Of a stretch of DNA of 57,887 nucleotides, positions 49,566-57,887 are shown piece by piece; the stretch's first letter is position 1; each line of letters starts with the position of its first letter. The position numbers and the translations under genes were made by a program. The notes beneath the pieces are model-generated. The model had not been told where the DNA came from and ran no database searches. It saw only the letters and a program-made list of their open reading frames with translations. The stretch is taken from NCBI GenBank assembly GCA_965247705.1, contig CBDFHV010000024.1, positions 1 to 57,887 of the forward strand. Direction: 5' to 3'. The stretch comes from CBDFHV01 sp965247705 (GTDB lineage Bacteria > Pseudomonadota > Alphaproteobacteria > Rhodospirillales > CAMCUA01).

Positions 49566-51197
49566 CTACCCCGCCAGCTTGCGGAGCGCCTCCGGCGTGT
49601 CCACATCGACCAGCACGCCGTCGGCGTCCATGGGGACTTCGCAGACCTCGTCCGCGTGTTCGCCCAGGAGGTGACGGGCGCCGACGTCGCCGGCGATGGC
49701 CTGCATCTCGGAGATGAAGCGGCGGTCCCAGAGCACCGGATTGCCCCGCTTGCCCCGATGGGTAGGAATGCAGATGGCGCGGCCCTCGAGGGGGTTGAAG
49801 GCGGCGATCAGGCGGTCGATCTCGGCCGCGGTGACGCTGGGCATGTCGCCGAGGCAGACAAGGATGGCGTCCGCGTCCGCCGGCACCGCCGCCAGGCCGC
49901 GCTTCAGGGACGTGCTGAGGCCCGATCCGTAGTCGGGGTTGTGGACCACCATGTCCGCGCGCTCACCAATGGCGGCCCGCACCGCCTCGGCCTGGTGGCC
50001 GACCACGGCGACGATGGCGGAAACGCCCGAAGCGCGCAGGCCGTCGGCCACCCGGGCCACCATGGGCAGACCGCCCACGGTCTCCAACAGCTTGTTGGCC
50101 CGGCCCATGCGCCGGGACTGGCCGGCGGCGAGCAGCAAGGCGGCCACCCTGGGCGCGCTTACCGCCACGGCCTCGACGCCGGGCCGTGCCGCTTTCGCCC
50201 GTGGCAGGGGGCGGTGGGGCACGTCCACCAGCAGGCCGCCGGCGCCCATGGCCATGATGTCGTCGGGAGTGACGGCCACATCGGCGAGCAGGCGTTGCAG
50301 CACCCAGTCCACCCCGTTGAGTTTGGGCGAGCGGGCGCAGCCGGGCAGGCCCACCAGGGGCGCGCCGTCCCCGTCCCGGGCCAGCAGCAGGAGGTTGCCC
50401 GGGTCCACGGGCATGCCCAGGTGCTCCACCGTGCCGCCGGCGGCCTCGATCCCCGCCGGGATCACGTCGCGGCGGTCGGTGATGGCCGAGGCGCCGACAA
50501 TCAGCACCACATCGCAGCCGTCTCCCCGCAAGTCTCTGACGGCGGCGGCCACGGAATCCGCGTCATGGCCGCAGCGGCGGTAGGCGGCGAGGCGGCTGCC
50601 CAAGGCCTCCACCCGCTGAGCGATCACCCGGTCGGTCTTGTCGAGGACGGATTCCTTCGTTTCCGGCAGTCGGGTCTGCACCAGGCCGACGGCCCGTTCC
50701 CGGAACGTCGCCACCCGCAGCAGCGGACCGTCGTCGACCGCCAGGGCCTCGGCTCTTGCCACCGCCCCTTCGGGCAGGGCGAAGGGAATGATCTTGATGG
50801 TCGCCACCATCTGGCGCGGCGCCACCACGTCGAAGGGCGCCAGGGTGGCGGTGGTCAGGCCTTCGTCGATGCGGTTCAGGGCGTCCAGCCGCGCCCGGTC
50901 CACCACCAGCAGGCCATGGGCCTCGGCGAACAGATTGACCCGGCCGGTGAAGGCCTCCGCCGCCCGTATGCCCGAACCCATGAGCGCGGCGGCGATTCGC
51001 CCGGCGGCGGCGTCCTCGCCGATGTCGCCGGGCTCCAGGCGGGCAGCGATCACGGCCTGCACGCCGGCCTCGGCCATGGCGTCCAGGTCCTCGCCGCTCA
51101 GCACCCGGCCCTTCTTGAACATTGTCGGACCGGCGCGCAGGGAATGGGCGAGGATGGCGCCACGGGCCTCGGACAGGGGCGTGGGGCCGAACTTCAT
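49566..51197 (-). CDS. Molybdopterin-binding domain fused to MocA-like cytidylyltransferase (543 aa)
   Basis: The N-terminal ~340 residues contain a molybdopterin-binding (MoeA/MogA-like) domain, with VVLIVGASAITDRRDVIPAGI and GLPGCARSPKLNGVDWVLQ. The C-terminal ~190 residues form a nucleotidyltransferase with ALLLAAGQSRRMGRANKLLE, VCLGDMPSV and GNPVLWDRRF. This combination makes or attaches the cytosine-dinucleotide form of the molybdenum cofactor used by CODH-type hydroxylases. It is the last gene of the cox operon, and its start overlaps the coxE stop (ATGA). Confidence 0.87.
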   Translation of the reverse strand: MKFGPTPLSEARGAILAHSLRAGPTMFKKGRVLSGEDLDAMAEAGVQAVIAARLEPGDIGEDAAAGRIAAALMGSGIRAAEAFTGRVNLFAEAHGLLVVDRARLDALNRIDEGLTTATLAPFDVVAPRQMVATIKIIPFALPEGAVARAEALAVDDGPLLRVATFRERAVGLVQTRLPETKESVLDKTDRVIAQRVEALGSRLAAYRRCGHDADSVAAAVRDLRGDGCDVVLIVGASAITDRRDVIPAGIEAAGGTVEHLGMPVDPGNLLLLARDGDGAPLVGLPGCARSPKLNGVDWVLQRLLADVAVTPDDIMAMGAGGLLVDVPHRPLPRAKAARPGVEAVAVSAPRVAALLLAAGQSRRMGRANKLLETVGGLPMVARVADGLRASGVSAIVAVVGHQAEAVRAAIGERADMVVHNPDYGSGLSTSLKRGLAAVPADADAILVCLGDMPSVTAAEIDRLIAAFNPLEGRAICIPTHRGKRGNPVLWDRRFISEMQAIAGDVGARHLLGEHADEVCEVPMDADGVLVDVDTPEALRKLAG

Positions 51198-52423
51198 GCC
51201 GCCATCTCCCGCCAGCGGGCGAGGGATTCCTGGACCCGAGGCCCGGGCTTGCCGAGAGCGGCGGCCAAGTCTTCCAGACTCTCCAAGTTGTGGACGGTGC
51301 GCACTTCGTCAACGTGGCGGACCATGGCGCGGGCGCCGGCGGCCCGGGGCTCGAAGCCCTCGTAGCGCAGCAAAGGATTGAGCCACACCAGGCGGCGGCT
51401 CGACTTGTGCAACCGTTCCATTGCCTCATCCAGACCCGCGCCGGCCTCCCGGTCAAGGCCGTCGGTGATCAGCAGCACCACGGCGCCCTGCCCCAGCACC
51501 CGGCGGGACCAGGCGCGGTTGAAGTCGGTCAGACAGTGGCCGATGCGGGTGCCGCCGGCCCAATCCGCCACCGCCGCCGATACACGGTCCACGGCCCCGT
51601 CCACGTCCTTGTGGCGCAGGTAGCGGGTGACGTTGGTCAGCCGGGTGCCGAACAGGAACGCGTGCACCCGGGCGCGGTCGTTGGTCACCGCGTGCAGGAA
51701 ATGGAGCAACATGCGGGAATAGCGGTCCATGGAGCCCGAGATGTCGCACAGGATGACCAGGGGCGGCGGCCGGCGGCTGGGACTGCGGCGAAGGAGCGGG
51801 ATGATATCGCCGCCGCCCCGCAGGGACGCCCGCAGGCTGCGCCGCAGGTCGGCTCGACGGCCGCGGGCGTCCGGTTGCCAGCGGCGGGTCGGGGTTTCCA
51901 TGACCGGCAGGCGCATGCGGCGCACGGCCGCCTGGGCAGCGCGCAGCTCCTCGGTGCTCATCTTCTCGAAGTCCTTGGCCCGCAGCACCTCGTCCTGGCT
52001 CCAGGTGAGTGCAGCGTCGAATTCAATCTCTTCGTCCTGATCGCGTCCCCCTTCCCCGTCGCCCGTCTGGGGCCCGACCAAGGCCTCCGCCACCCGGCGG
52101 GACAGATCTGACTCGGGGGCCAGCATTTCCTCGCCGCGCATGGTCGGCAGCAGCATGGAGCGCATGCGCTCCAACAGCCGCGGGTTGCGCCAGAACATAT
52201 GGAACGCCTGGTCGAACACGTCGCGCTGGTCGCGGCGGTTCACGAACACAGCGTGCAGGGTCCAGTAGAGGTCGTCCCGGCGCCCGAGGCCGATCGCCAT
52301 GACCGCGCGCAGGGCGTCGATCACCCGCCCCGGCCCGATGGGCAGACCCGCCGCCCGCAGCACCCGGGCGAAGTGCATGATGTTCTCGGCCAGGCGGCCG
52401 GGCTCGGGCTCGGCGGCCGTCAC
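51194..52423 (-). CDS. coxE: CoxE-like von Willebrand factor A protein (409 aa)
   Basis: The C-terminal VWA domain has an intact MIDAS motif in VILCDISGSMDRYSRML, preceded by an Arg-rich stretch, and the N-terminal part is helical. With the MoxR ATPase upstream it forms a chaperone pair that matures the CoxL active site. The GTG start at 52423 overlaps the coxD stop (GTGA); upstream frame extension is a coxD shadow. Confidence 0.88.
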   Translation of the reverse strand: MTAAEPEPGRLAENIMHFARVLRAAGLPIGPGRVIDALRAVMAIGLGRRDDLYWTLHAVFVNRRDQRDVFDQAFHMFWRNPRLLERMRSMLLPTMRGEEMLAPESDLSRRVAEALVGPQTGDGEGGRDQDEEIEFDAALTWSQDEVLRAKDFEKMSTEELRAAQAAVRRMRLPVMETPTRRWQPDARGRRADLRRSLRASLRGGGDIIPLLRRSPSRRPPPLVILCDISGSMDRYSRMLLHFLHAVTNDRARVHAFLFGTRLTNVTRYLRHKDVDGAVDRVSAAVADWAGGTRIGHCLTDFNRAWSRRVLGQGAVVLLITDGLDREAGAGLDEAMERLHKSSRRLVWLNPLLRYEGFEPRAAGARAMVRHVDEVRTVHNLESLEDLAAALGKPGPRVQESLARWREMAA

Positions 52424-53337
52424 GCCCCCGCCGCCACCAGTTCTGCCTTGACCTCGCCCAGGAGGTGGGCCGCTTCGCTGCCCCGGATCTTGGCGATGTC
52501 GTCCTGGTACTTGAGCAGGGCGCCCAGGGTGTCGTTGATGGTTTCCGGTTCGAGGACCAGGCGGTCGAGCTCGACCAGGGCCTGGGCCCAATCGATGGTC
52601 TCGGCCACGCCCGGGTGCTTAAAGAGGTCGAGGTCGCGCAGGCGCTGCACGAAGCCGACGATCTGGCGCGACAGGGTCCGCGGCGCCGCCGGCACCTTGA
52701 CGGCGAGAATCTCCAGTTCCCGGGCGGCATCCGGATAGTCCACCCAATGGTAGAAGCAGCGGCGCTTCAGGGCGTCGTGGATCTCGCGGGTACGGTTCGA
52801 GGTGATCACCACCACCGGCGGCTGCTCGGCGCGGATCGTGCCCAGTTCCGGGATCGTCACCTGGAAGTCGGACAGCACCTCCAGCAGGTAGGCCTCGAAG
52901 GGCTCGTCGGTGCGGTCCAGTTCGTCGATCAGCAGCACCGGCGGGCCCTTCAGGTCCGGCTCCAAGGCCTGCAGCAATGGCCGCTTGAGAAGAAACCGGT
53001 CGGCGAAGATGTCGTCGGCCAGGGTATCCCGGTCCCGGTCCCCCGCCGCCTCCGAAAGGCGGATTTCGACCATCTGACGGGCATAGTTCCACTCGTAAAC
53101 CGCCGAGGCCACGTCCAGGCCTTCGTAGCACTGGAGGCGCACCAGACGCCGGTCCAGGGTCCGCGCCAATACCTTGGCGATTTCCGTCTTGCCGACGCCG
53201 GCTTCACCTTCCAGGAACAGGGGCCGGTCGAGCCTGAGGGCCAGGTGGACGGCCGTGGCCAGGCTGCGGTCGGCCAGGTAGTCGCCGGACCGCAGCAGGG
53301 CGAGGGTGTCGTCGACGGAGACTGGCTTCGGCGTCAT
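52420..53337 (-). CDS. coxD: MoxR-family AAA+ ATPase, CoxD-like (305 aa)
   Basis: Walker A is GEAGVGKTEIAKVL near residue 42, Walker B VLLIDELDRTDEPFEAY near 135, and sensor 1 VVVITSNRTREIHDALKRR near 177. MoxR ATPases work with VWA proteins, here CoxE, to install or activate the metal centre. It starts 70 bp after coxM and runs directly into coxE. Confidence 0.92.
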   Translation of the reverse strand: MTPKPVSVDDTLALLRSGDYLADRSLATAVHLALRLDRPLFLEGEAGVGKTEIAKVLARTLDRRLVRLQCYEGLDVASAVYEWNYARQMVEIRLSEAAGDRDRDTLADDIFADRFLLKRPLLQALEPDLKGPPVLLIDELDRTDEPFEAYLLEVLSDFQVTIPELGTIRAEQPPVVVITSNRTREIHDALKRRCFYHWVDYPDAARELEILAVKVPAAPRTLSRQIVGFVQRLRDLDLFKHPGVAETIDWAQALVELDRLVLEPETINDTLGALLKYQDDIAKIRGSEAAHLLGEVKAELVAAGA

Positions 53338-53407
53338 GGGCGGGAACGTAGTGCGACAAGCGCTATAGGGGAAGCGGGCGGATCCAAGACCCGCCCGCCC
53401 CCAGGAG

Positions 53408-54205
53408 TCAGGCGCAGGCGGCGACCGCCCGCTTGGCCATTACGGTGATCAGGTGGGCCCGGTATTCGGGGCTGGCGTGGATGTCGCTGTTGAGGCCAAT
53501 CGCCGAAACCTTGACCCCCGCCACCGTGTCGGCGTTGAAGCCGCCGCCGAGGGCCGCTTCCATCTCCGCCACCCGGAAGGCACCGCTTTGCCCGGCGCCG
53601 GTCACCGCCACCCGCGCACCGGAACCGGTCTGGGCGACGAAGACCCCGACCAGGGCATAGCGGCTGGCCGGATTGGGGAACTTCGCATAGGCCGCCTTCG
53701 CCGGTACCGGAAAGCGCACCGCCGTGATGATCTCGCCATCCTCGAGGGCGGTCTCGAACAGGCCCTTGAAGTAGTCGTCGGCGGCGATCTCGCGGGAATT
53801 GGTGACGATGGTCGCCCCCAGGCCCAGGCAAGCCGCCGGATAGTCGGCCGCCGGGTCGTTGTTGGCGATGGAGCCACCGATGGTGCCCCGGTTGCGCACC
53901 TGGGCGTCGCCGATCTGATCGGCCAGGGACGCCAGCGCCGGGATCGCCCCTTGAACGTCCTTGGAGGCCGCGACCGCCGCGTGGGTGGTCATGGCGCCGA
54001 TCTCCACCGTGCCGCCACCGGCCTTGATGCCCTTCAGGGCGCCAATACCGCCCAGGTCCACAAGGTCCGACGGCTGGGCCAGGCGCAGCTTCAGGGTCGG
54101 GATCAGGGTCATGCCGCCGGCGAGCAGGGAGCCGTCCTCGGCCGCCTTCAGCTGGGCGGCCGCGTCTTCCAGGGACGCGGCCTTGTGATACGCGAAGTCG
54201 TACAT
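53408..54205 (-). CDS. coxM: Molybdenum hydroxylase FAD-binding medium subunit, CoxM-like (265 aa)
   Basis: The FAD-binding signatures are LLAGGMTLIPTLKLRLAQPS near residue 32 and GTIGGSIANNDPAADYPA near 107, with the CO-dehydrogenase C-terminal domain following. It passes electrons between the FeS subunit and the quinone or acceptor. It lies 12 bp after coxL in the same operon. Length is normal. Confidence 0.93.
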   Translation of the reverse strand: MYDFAYHKAASLEDAAAQLKAAEDGSLLAGGMTLIPTLKLRLAQPSDLVDLGGIGALKGIKAGGGTVEIGAMTTHAAVAASKDVQGAIPALASLADQIGDAQVRNRGTIGGSIANNDPAADYPAACLGLGATIVTNSREIAADDYFKGLFETALEDGEIITAVRFPVPAKAAYAKFPNPASRYALVGVFVAQTGSGARVAVTGAGQSGAFRVAEMEAALGGGFNADTVAGVKVSAIGLNSDIHASPEYRAHLITVMAKRAVAACA

Positions 54206-54217
54206 GATCTCGTCTCC

Positions 54218-56596
54218 CTATTCGGCTGCCTGACGGGGCGCCGCGGCCTGAATGGCGTTCCACACCGTCTGGGACGTCGCCGGCATGGACACGTCGGTGA
54301 CCCCGAGGGGCGCCAAGGCATCGACGATGGCGTTGATGACCGCCGGCGGGGCGCCGATGGCCCCCACCTCGCCGCAACCCTTCACGCCGAGGGTGTTGTG
54401 GGTGCACAGCGTGACCGTGTTGCCCACCTGGTAGTTGGGCACGTTGTTCGCCCGGGGCATGCAGTAGTCGATCAACGAGCCGGTGACGAGCTGGCCGTCC
54501 CCGTCGTAGGCGCAACCTTCCAGCAGCGCCTGGCCAATGCCGTGGGTGACGCCGCCGTGGACCTGCCCTTCGACGATCATCGGGTTGATCACCCGGCCGA
54601 CGTCGTCGACGGCGGTGAAGCGGTCCACCGCGACCTCGCCCGTGTCCGGGTCCACCTCCACCTCGCAGATGTGGGTCCCCGCCGGGTAGGTGAAGTTCAG
54701 GGGATCGTAGAACGCTTGCTCCTCCAACCCCGGCTCCAGTCTGTCGTGGGGGAAATTGTGGGGCACGTACGCGGTCAACGCAACGTCGCCAAAGGCCATG
54801 GATTTGTCGGTGCCGGCGACGGTGAAGGTGCCGTCCTTGAACTCCATGTCCGCTTCCGAGGCCTCGAGCACGTGAGCGGCGATCTTCTTTCCCTTGTCGA
54901 CGATCTTTTCCATCGCCTTGACCACGGCCGAGCCGCCCACCGCGATCGAGCGCGACCCGTAGCTGCCCATGCCGAAGGGTATCCGGGCGGTGTCCCCGTG
55001 AACGACGTCCACGTTGTCGATGGCAATCCCCAGATGATCGGACACCAGTTGGGCGAAGGTGGTTTCGTGGCCCTGGCCGTGGCTCTGGGAGCCAGTGAGG
55101 ACGGTGACCGATCCGGTGGGATTGACCCGCACGAGGGCGGATTCATAGAGGCCGGCACGGGCGCCCAGAGCCCCTGCCACCGCCGAGGGCGCGACGCCGC
55201 AGGCCTCGATGTAGGTGGAGTAACCGATGCCCCGCATCTTGCCGCGGGCCTGAGAATCCGCCTTGCGCTTATCGTGGCCGTTCACGTCGGCCAGCTTCAG
55301 GGCCGCGTCCAGGGTCTCCCCGTAATTGCCCGTGTCGTACTGGACCGCCACTGGCGTCTGGTAGGGGAAGGCGTCGGGCGGAATGAAGTTGCGCCGGCGC
55401 AAATCAACCTGGCCGATCCCCGTCTCCCGGGCCGCCCGGTCAACGATCCGCTCCAACAAATAGGTGGCCTCCGGCCGGCCGGCGCCGCGCACGGCGTCCA
55501 CCGGTACCGTGTTGGTGAAGACGGCCTTCACCTCGCAGTAGATGGCCGGCGTCGTGTAGACCCCCGCGAACACGATGCCGTGGAGGTAGGTAGGAATAAG
55601 GGGCCCGAAGGTGGAAAGGTAGGCGCCCATGTTGGCAAGCGTGCTGATGCGCAGCCCCAGGAACTTGCCGTCCTTATCCAGCGCCAGCTCGGCGTGGGAG
55701 ACGTGGTCCCGGCCGTGGGCGTCGGAGATGAAACTTTCGCTGCGTTCCGCTGCCCACTTCACCGGCCGGTTCACACGGCGGGCGGCCCAGGTGACCAGGG
55801 CCTCTTCGGCGTAGTGAAACAACTTGGAGCCGAAGGCGCCGCCCACGTCGGGCGAATAGACCCTGAGCTTGTGTTCGGGGATCTGCAGCACGAAGGCGCC
55901 CATCAGCAGGCGGACCACGTGCGGGAGTTGACTGGTGGTATAGAGGGTGTGATCGCCCGTTCCCTGTTCGTAGTCGCCGATGGCCGCCCGGGGCTCCACG
56001 GCGATGGGAATGATGCGGTTGTTCACCAAGTCCAGCTTGGTGACGTGGTCCGCCTTGGCGAAGGCGGCGTCGGTGGCGTCCTTGTCGCCGATGTGCCAGT
56101 CGAAGCACAAATTGCCGGGGGCGTCGTCGTGGACGTTCGCCCCGCCGCCAAGGGCGGCGTTCATGTCGAGGACCGGCGGTAGGACTTCATAGTCGACGGC
56201 GATTTTCTCGGCCGCGTCCTTCGCCTGTTCCAGGGTCTCGGCGATGACCATCGCCACCTGATCGCCCACACAGCGCACCTTGCCCTGGGCCAGGGCCGGA
56301 TGGGCCGGCTCGGCCATGGGGGAGCCGTCCTTGGAGTGGATCTGCCAGCCGCAGGGAATGCCCCCCACCCCGTCGGCGGCGATTTCCTCGCCGGTGAGGA
56401 TGGCGACCACCCCCGGCGCGGCCATGGCGGCGGCCTTGTCGATGCCCTTGAGGGTGGCGTGGGCGTGGGGGCTGCGCAGGAAATAGGCGTAGGTCTGGCG
56501 CGGCAGGTTGATGTCGTCGGTGTACTTTCCGTGTCCGGTGAGGAAACGGAGGTCTTCCTTGCGCCTCACAGAAGCGCCGATTCCGGTTTCGGTCAT
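54218..56596 (-). CDS. coxL: Molybdenum hydroxylase large subunit, CoxL-like form II (792 aa)
   Basis: This is the catalytic molybdopterin subunit of the xanthine oxidase/CODH family. The cofactor-binding parts are VGGAFGSKLFHYAEEAL near residue 251, SQSHGQGHETTFAQL and the catalytic Glu in GVKGCGEVGAIGAPPAV near the C-terminus. The active-site loop reads DAVRGAGRPEA (residues 367-377). Form I CO dehydrogenase has AYXCSFR and typical form II AYRGAGR, so this is form-II-like with Tyr replaced by Val. True CO oxidation is therefore doubtful; the substrate may be another small molecule. Confidence 0.93.
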   Translation of the reverse strand: MTETGIGASVRRKEDLRFLTGHGKYTDDINLPRQTYAYFLRSPHAHATLKGIDKAAAMAAPGVVAILTGEEIAADGVGGIPCGWQIHSKDGSPMAEPAHPALAQGKVRCVGDQVAMVIAETLEQAKDAAEKIAVDYEVLPPVLDMNAALGGGANVHDDAPGNLCFDWHIGDKDATDAAFAKADHVTKLDLVNNRIIPIAVEPRAAIGDYEQGTGDHTLYTTSQLPHVVRLLMGAFVLQIPEHKLRVYSPDVGGAFGSKLFHYAEEALVTWAARRVNRPVKWAAERSESFISDAHGRDHVSHAELALDKDGKFLGLRISTLANMGAYLSTFGPLIPTYLHGIVFAGVYTTPAIYCEVKAVFTNTVPVDAVRGAGRPEATYLLERIVDRAARETGIGQVDLRRRNFIPPDAFPYQTPVAVQYDTGNYGETLDAALKLADVNGHDKRKADSQARGKMRGIGYSTYIEACGVAPSAVAGALGARAGLYESALVRVNPTGSVTVLTGSQSHGQGHETTFAQLVSDHLGIAIDNVDVVHGDTARIPFGMGSYGSRSIAVGGSAVVKAMEKIVDKGKKIAAHVLEASEADMEFKDGTFTVAGTDKSMAFGDVALTAYVPHNFPHDRLEPGLEEQAFYDPLNFTYPAGTHICEVEVDPDTGEVAVDRFTAVDDVGRVINPMIVEGQVHGGVTHGIGQALLEGCAYDGDGQLVTGSLIDYCMPRANNVPNYQVGNTVTLCTHNTLGVKGCGEVGAIGAPPAVINAIVDALAPLGVTDVSMPATSQTVWNAIQAAAPRQAAE

Positions 56597-56600
56597 GGTC

Positions 56601-57068
<468 letters not shown>

Positions 57069-57449
57069 CGGGTCGCTCCCCCTTTCGCTCACCCAGGAAC
57101 TCTCGGGCGCGAGCGGGGCGGGGCGGGCGCATTGCAACAGGGATCTGGGGAATGGCCGGAATCGAGGCGCCCTGCCTACGGCATGACCCCCTTCGGCGGC
57201 GTCTCCCTGGTTGCGGCCCGTCCGCGCTCTGCGTCGCGGTCCGATGCCCACTCTATCATCCTGCCGGGCCGACGCGGCAAGGGGTTTTTCGGGAGTTGGG
57301 TCGCGCAACGACGCGATTCCGCTGGATGATGTTTCGATCGATCATGAGGCCAATTTTATCAACTTATAATATGATAAACATATTTTTATTGACCATTCGC
57401 CGCCGCATATGCACTATTGATGTTCACAAAACCGTCGTGAGTTCCCGTG
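57069..57449. promoter_or_regulatory. Divergent cox/peptidoglycan-binding promoter region with inverted repeat
   Basis: This 381-bp region lies between divergent genes. The right third is AT-rich and holds TTTATCA (57355-57361) facing TGATAAA (57372-57378) around a 10-base centre, a plausible operator or promoter overlap. The rest is GC-rich and shows nothing recognisable. Confidence 0.35.
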
Positions 57450-57887
57450 ATGGCATCTCTGCTGGACAATCCCAAACCCCGCTGGCATTTGCTCACCGGC
57501 CCCGGCGGCGGAACCTGGCAGCTGGACGGGCCGAAGCCCGACAACAGCCTGCGATTTCTCCTCAACCCGGACGAGCGCGCCGGCCGCCTCCGCCAGGCGT
57601 GGCAGCGGTCGCGCGGCCGGATGGCACCATCTCGCGGCCTGTTCGACATCGTCGCCCCCGTGGGCCAGCACGAACTGACCGACGCCGAGGACGTGTCCAA
57701 GGTGCAGGTGCTCCTCCACCGGGCCGGCTTCCACGACATCGAGAAGACCGAAGGTCCCACCGGCCTCTTTGGCCTCCCCGACGACCAAGCGGTCAAGGCC
57801 TTCCAGAAGCACAACGGCCTGAGCGTGGACGGCCGCCTCACCCCGGACGGCGAGACCATGACCCGGTTGCGGGATCGCCTCACGGGC
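57450..57887 (+). CDS. Peptidoglycan-binding-domain protein, partial at window edge
   Basis: An ATG at 57450 opens a frame with no stop up to the end of the window. It starts MASLLDNPKPRWHLL and contains a PG_binding_1-type repeat: VGQHELTDAEDVSKVQ then LFGLPDDQAVKAFQKHNGL and VDGRLTPDGETM near residues 105-140. The full length and any catalytic domain lie outside the window. It is divergent from the cox operon. Confidence 0.75.
   Translation, partial: MASLLDNPKPRWHLLTGPGGGTWQLDGPKPDNSLRFLLNPDERAGRLRQAWQRSRGRMAPSRGLFDIVAPVGQHELTDAEDVSKVQVLLHRAGFHDIEKTEGPTGLFGLPDDQAVKAFQKHNGLSVDGRLTPDGETMTRLRDRLTG

Noticed and set aside
53453..56182. A 909-codon open frame antisense to coxL and coxM
   Set aside because: The sense genes have complete family motifs and operon spacing. 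The antisense frame is a by-product of high GC content and has no recognisable domain.

Overview
This window reads as a high-GC alphaproteobacterial chromosome, most likely Rhodospirillales-like. The basis is gene order and content: hom-glpX-recJ, aroQ-accB-accC and yfgM-bamB-der blocks, a class I PHA synthase, a PPi-type phosphofructokinase, a ThiS-ThiG fusion and a coxSLMDE operon. Genus cannot be set from the sequence alone. Housekeeping blocks alternate with a catabolic island, a small integrative element and clusters of insertion sequences (IS).

Layout. 0-0.4 kb: decayed IS630 transposase. 0.5-11.9 kb: a divergent catabolic cluster with an MmgE/PrpD protein and an amidase on the minus strand, and TRAP transporter dctPQM, hyuA, hyuB and a second MmgE/PrpD on the plus strand; the substrate is unknown but is probably an imported cyclic amide or related acid. 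12.0-15.6 kb: an IS graveyard with a 97-bp MITE, an IS5/IS427-type element, an IS630 gene split by an IS1182-like element (perfect 7-bp target duplication) and an IS3 fragment. 15.77-18.85 kb: a small integrative element that starts at a truncated tRNA-Thr (an att-like core), carries a Spo11/TopoVI-A-like Toprim protein, and ends with a tyrosine recombinase next to an intact tRNA-Glu.

19-31 kb: core metabolism. PPi-phosphofructokinase, recJ, a glpX with an altered metal site, homoserine dehydrogenase, an OmpA-type lipoprotein, phaC, a DEAD-box helicase, a collapsed Na+ symporter gene and an ornithine/lysine decarboxylase. 31-33.4 kb: an intact IS630 element followed directly by a decayed IS1380 element. 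33.4-38.7 kb: a Doc-type toxin with a non-Phd partner, thiSG, aroQ-accBC, a GST and a DOPA-dioxygenase-like protein. 38.9-42.4 kb: a compact operon of unknown genes divergent from an S24-peptidase repressor, with AT-rich palindromes. 42.7-46.1 kb: yfgM-bamB-der. 46.1-49.5 kb: three copies of a large palindromic repeat around a stand-alone GIY-YIG nuclease gene; one copy is broken by tandem IS630 and IS1380 elements. 49.6-57.1 kb: a complete minus-strand coxS-coxL-coxM-coxD-coxE-(MoeA/MocA fusion) operon for a molybdenum hydroxylase. 57.45 kb to the edge: the start of a peptidoglycan-binding-domain protein.

The strongest leads for new biology are the Toprim/Spo11-like mobile element, the GIY-YIG/palindrome association, the S24-controlled operon, the glpX with a substituted metal ligand beside a reversible PPi-PFK, and repeated stacking of unrelated IS families at CTAG sites created or retained by IS630-type ends.
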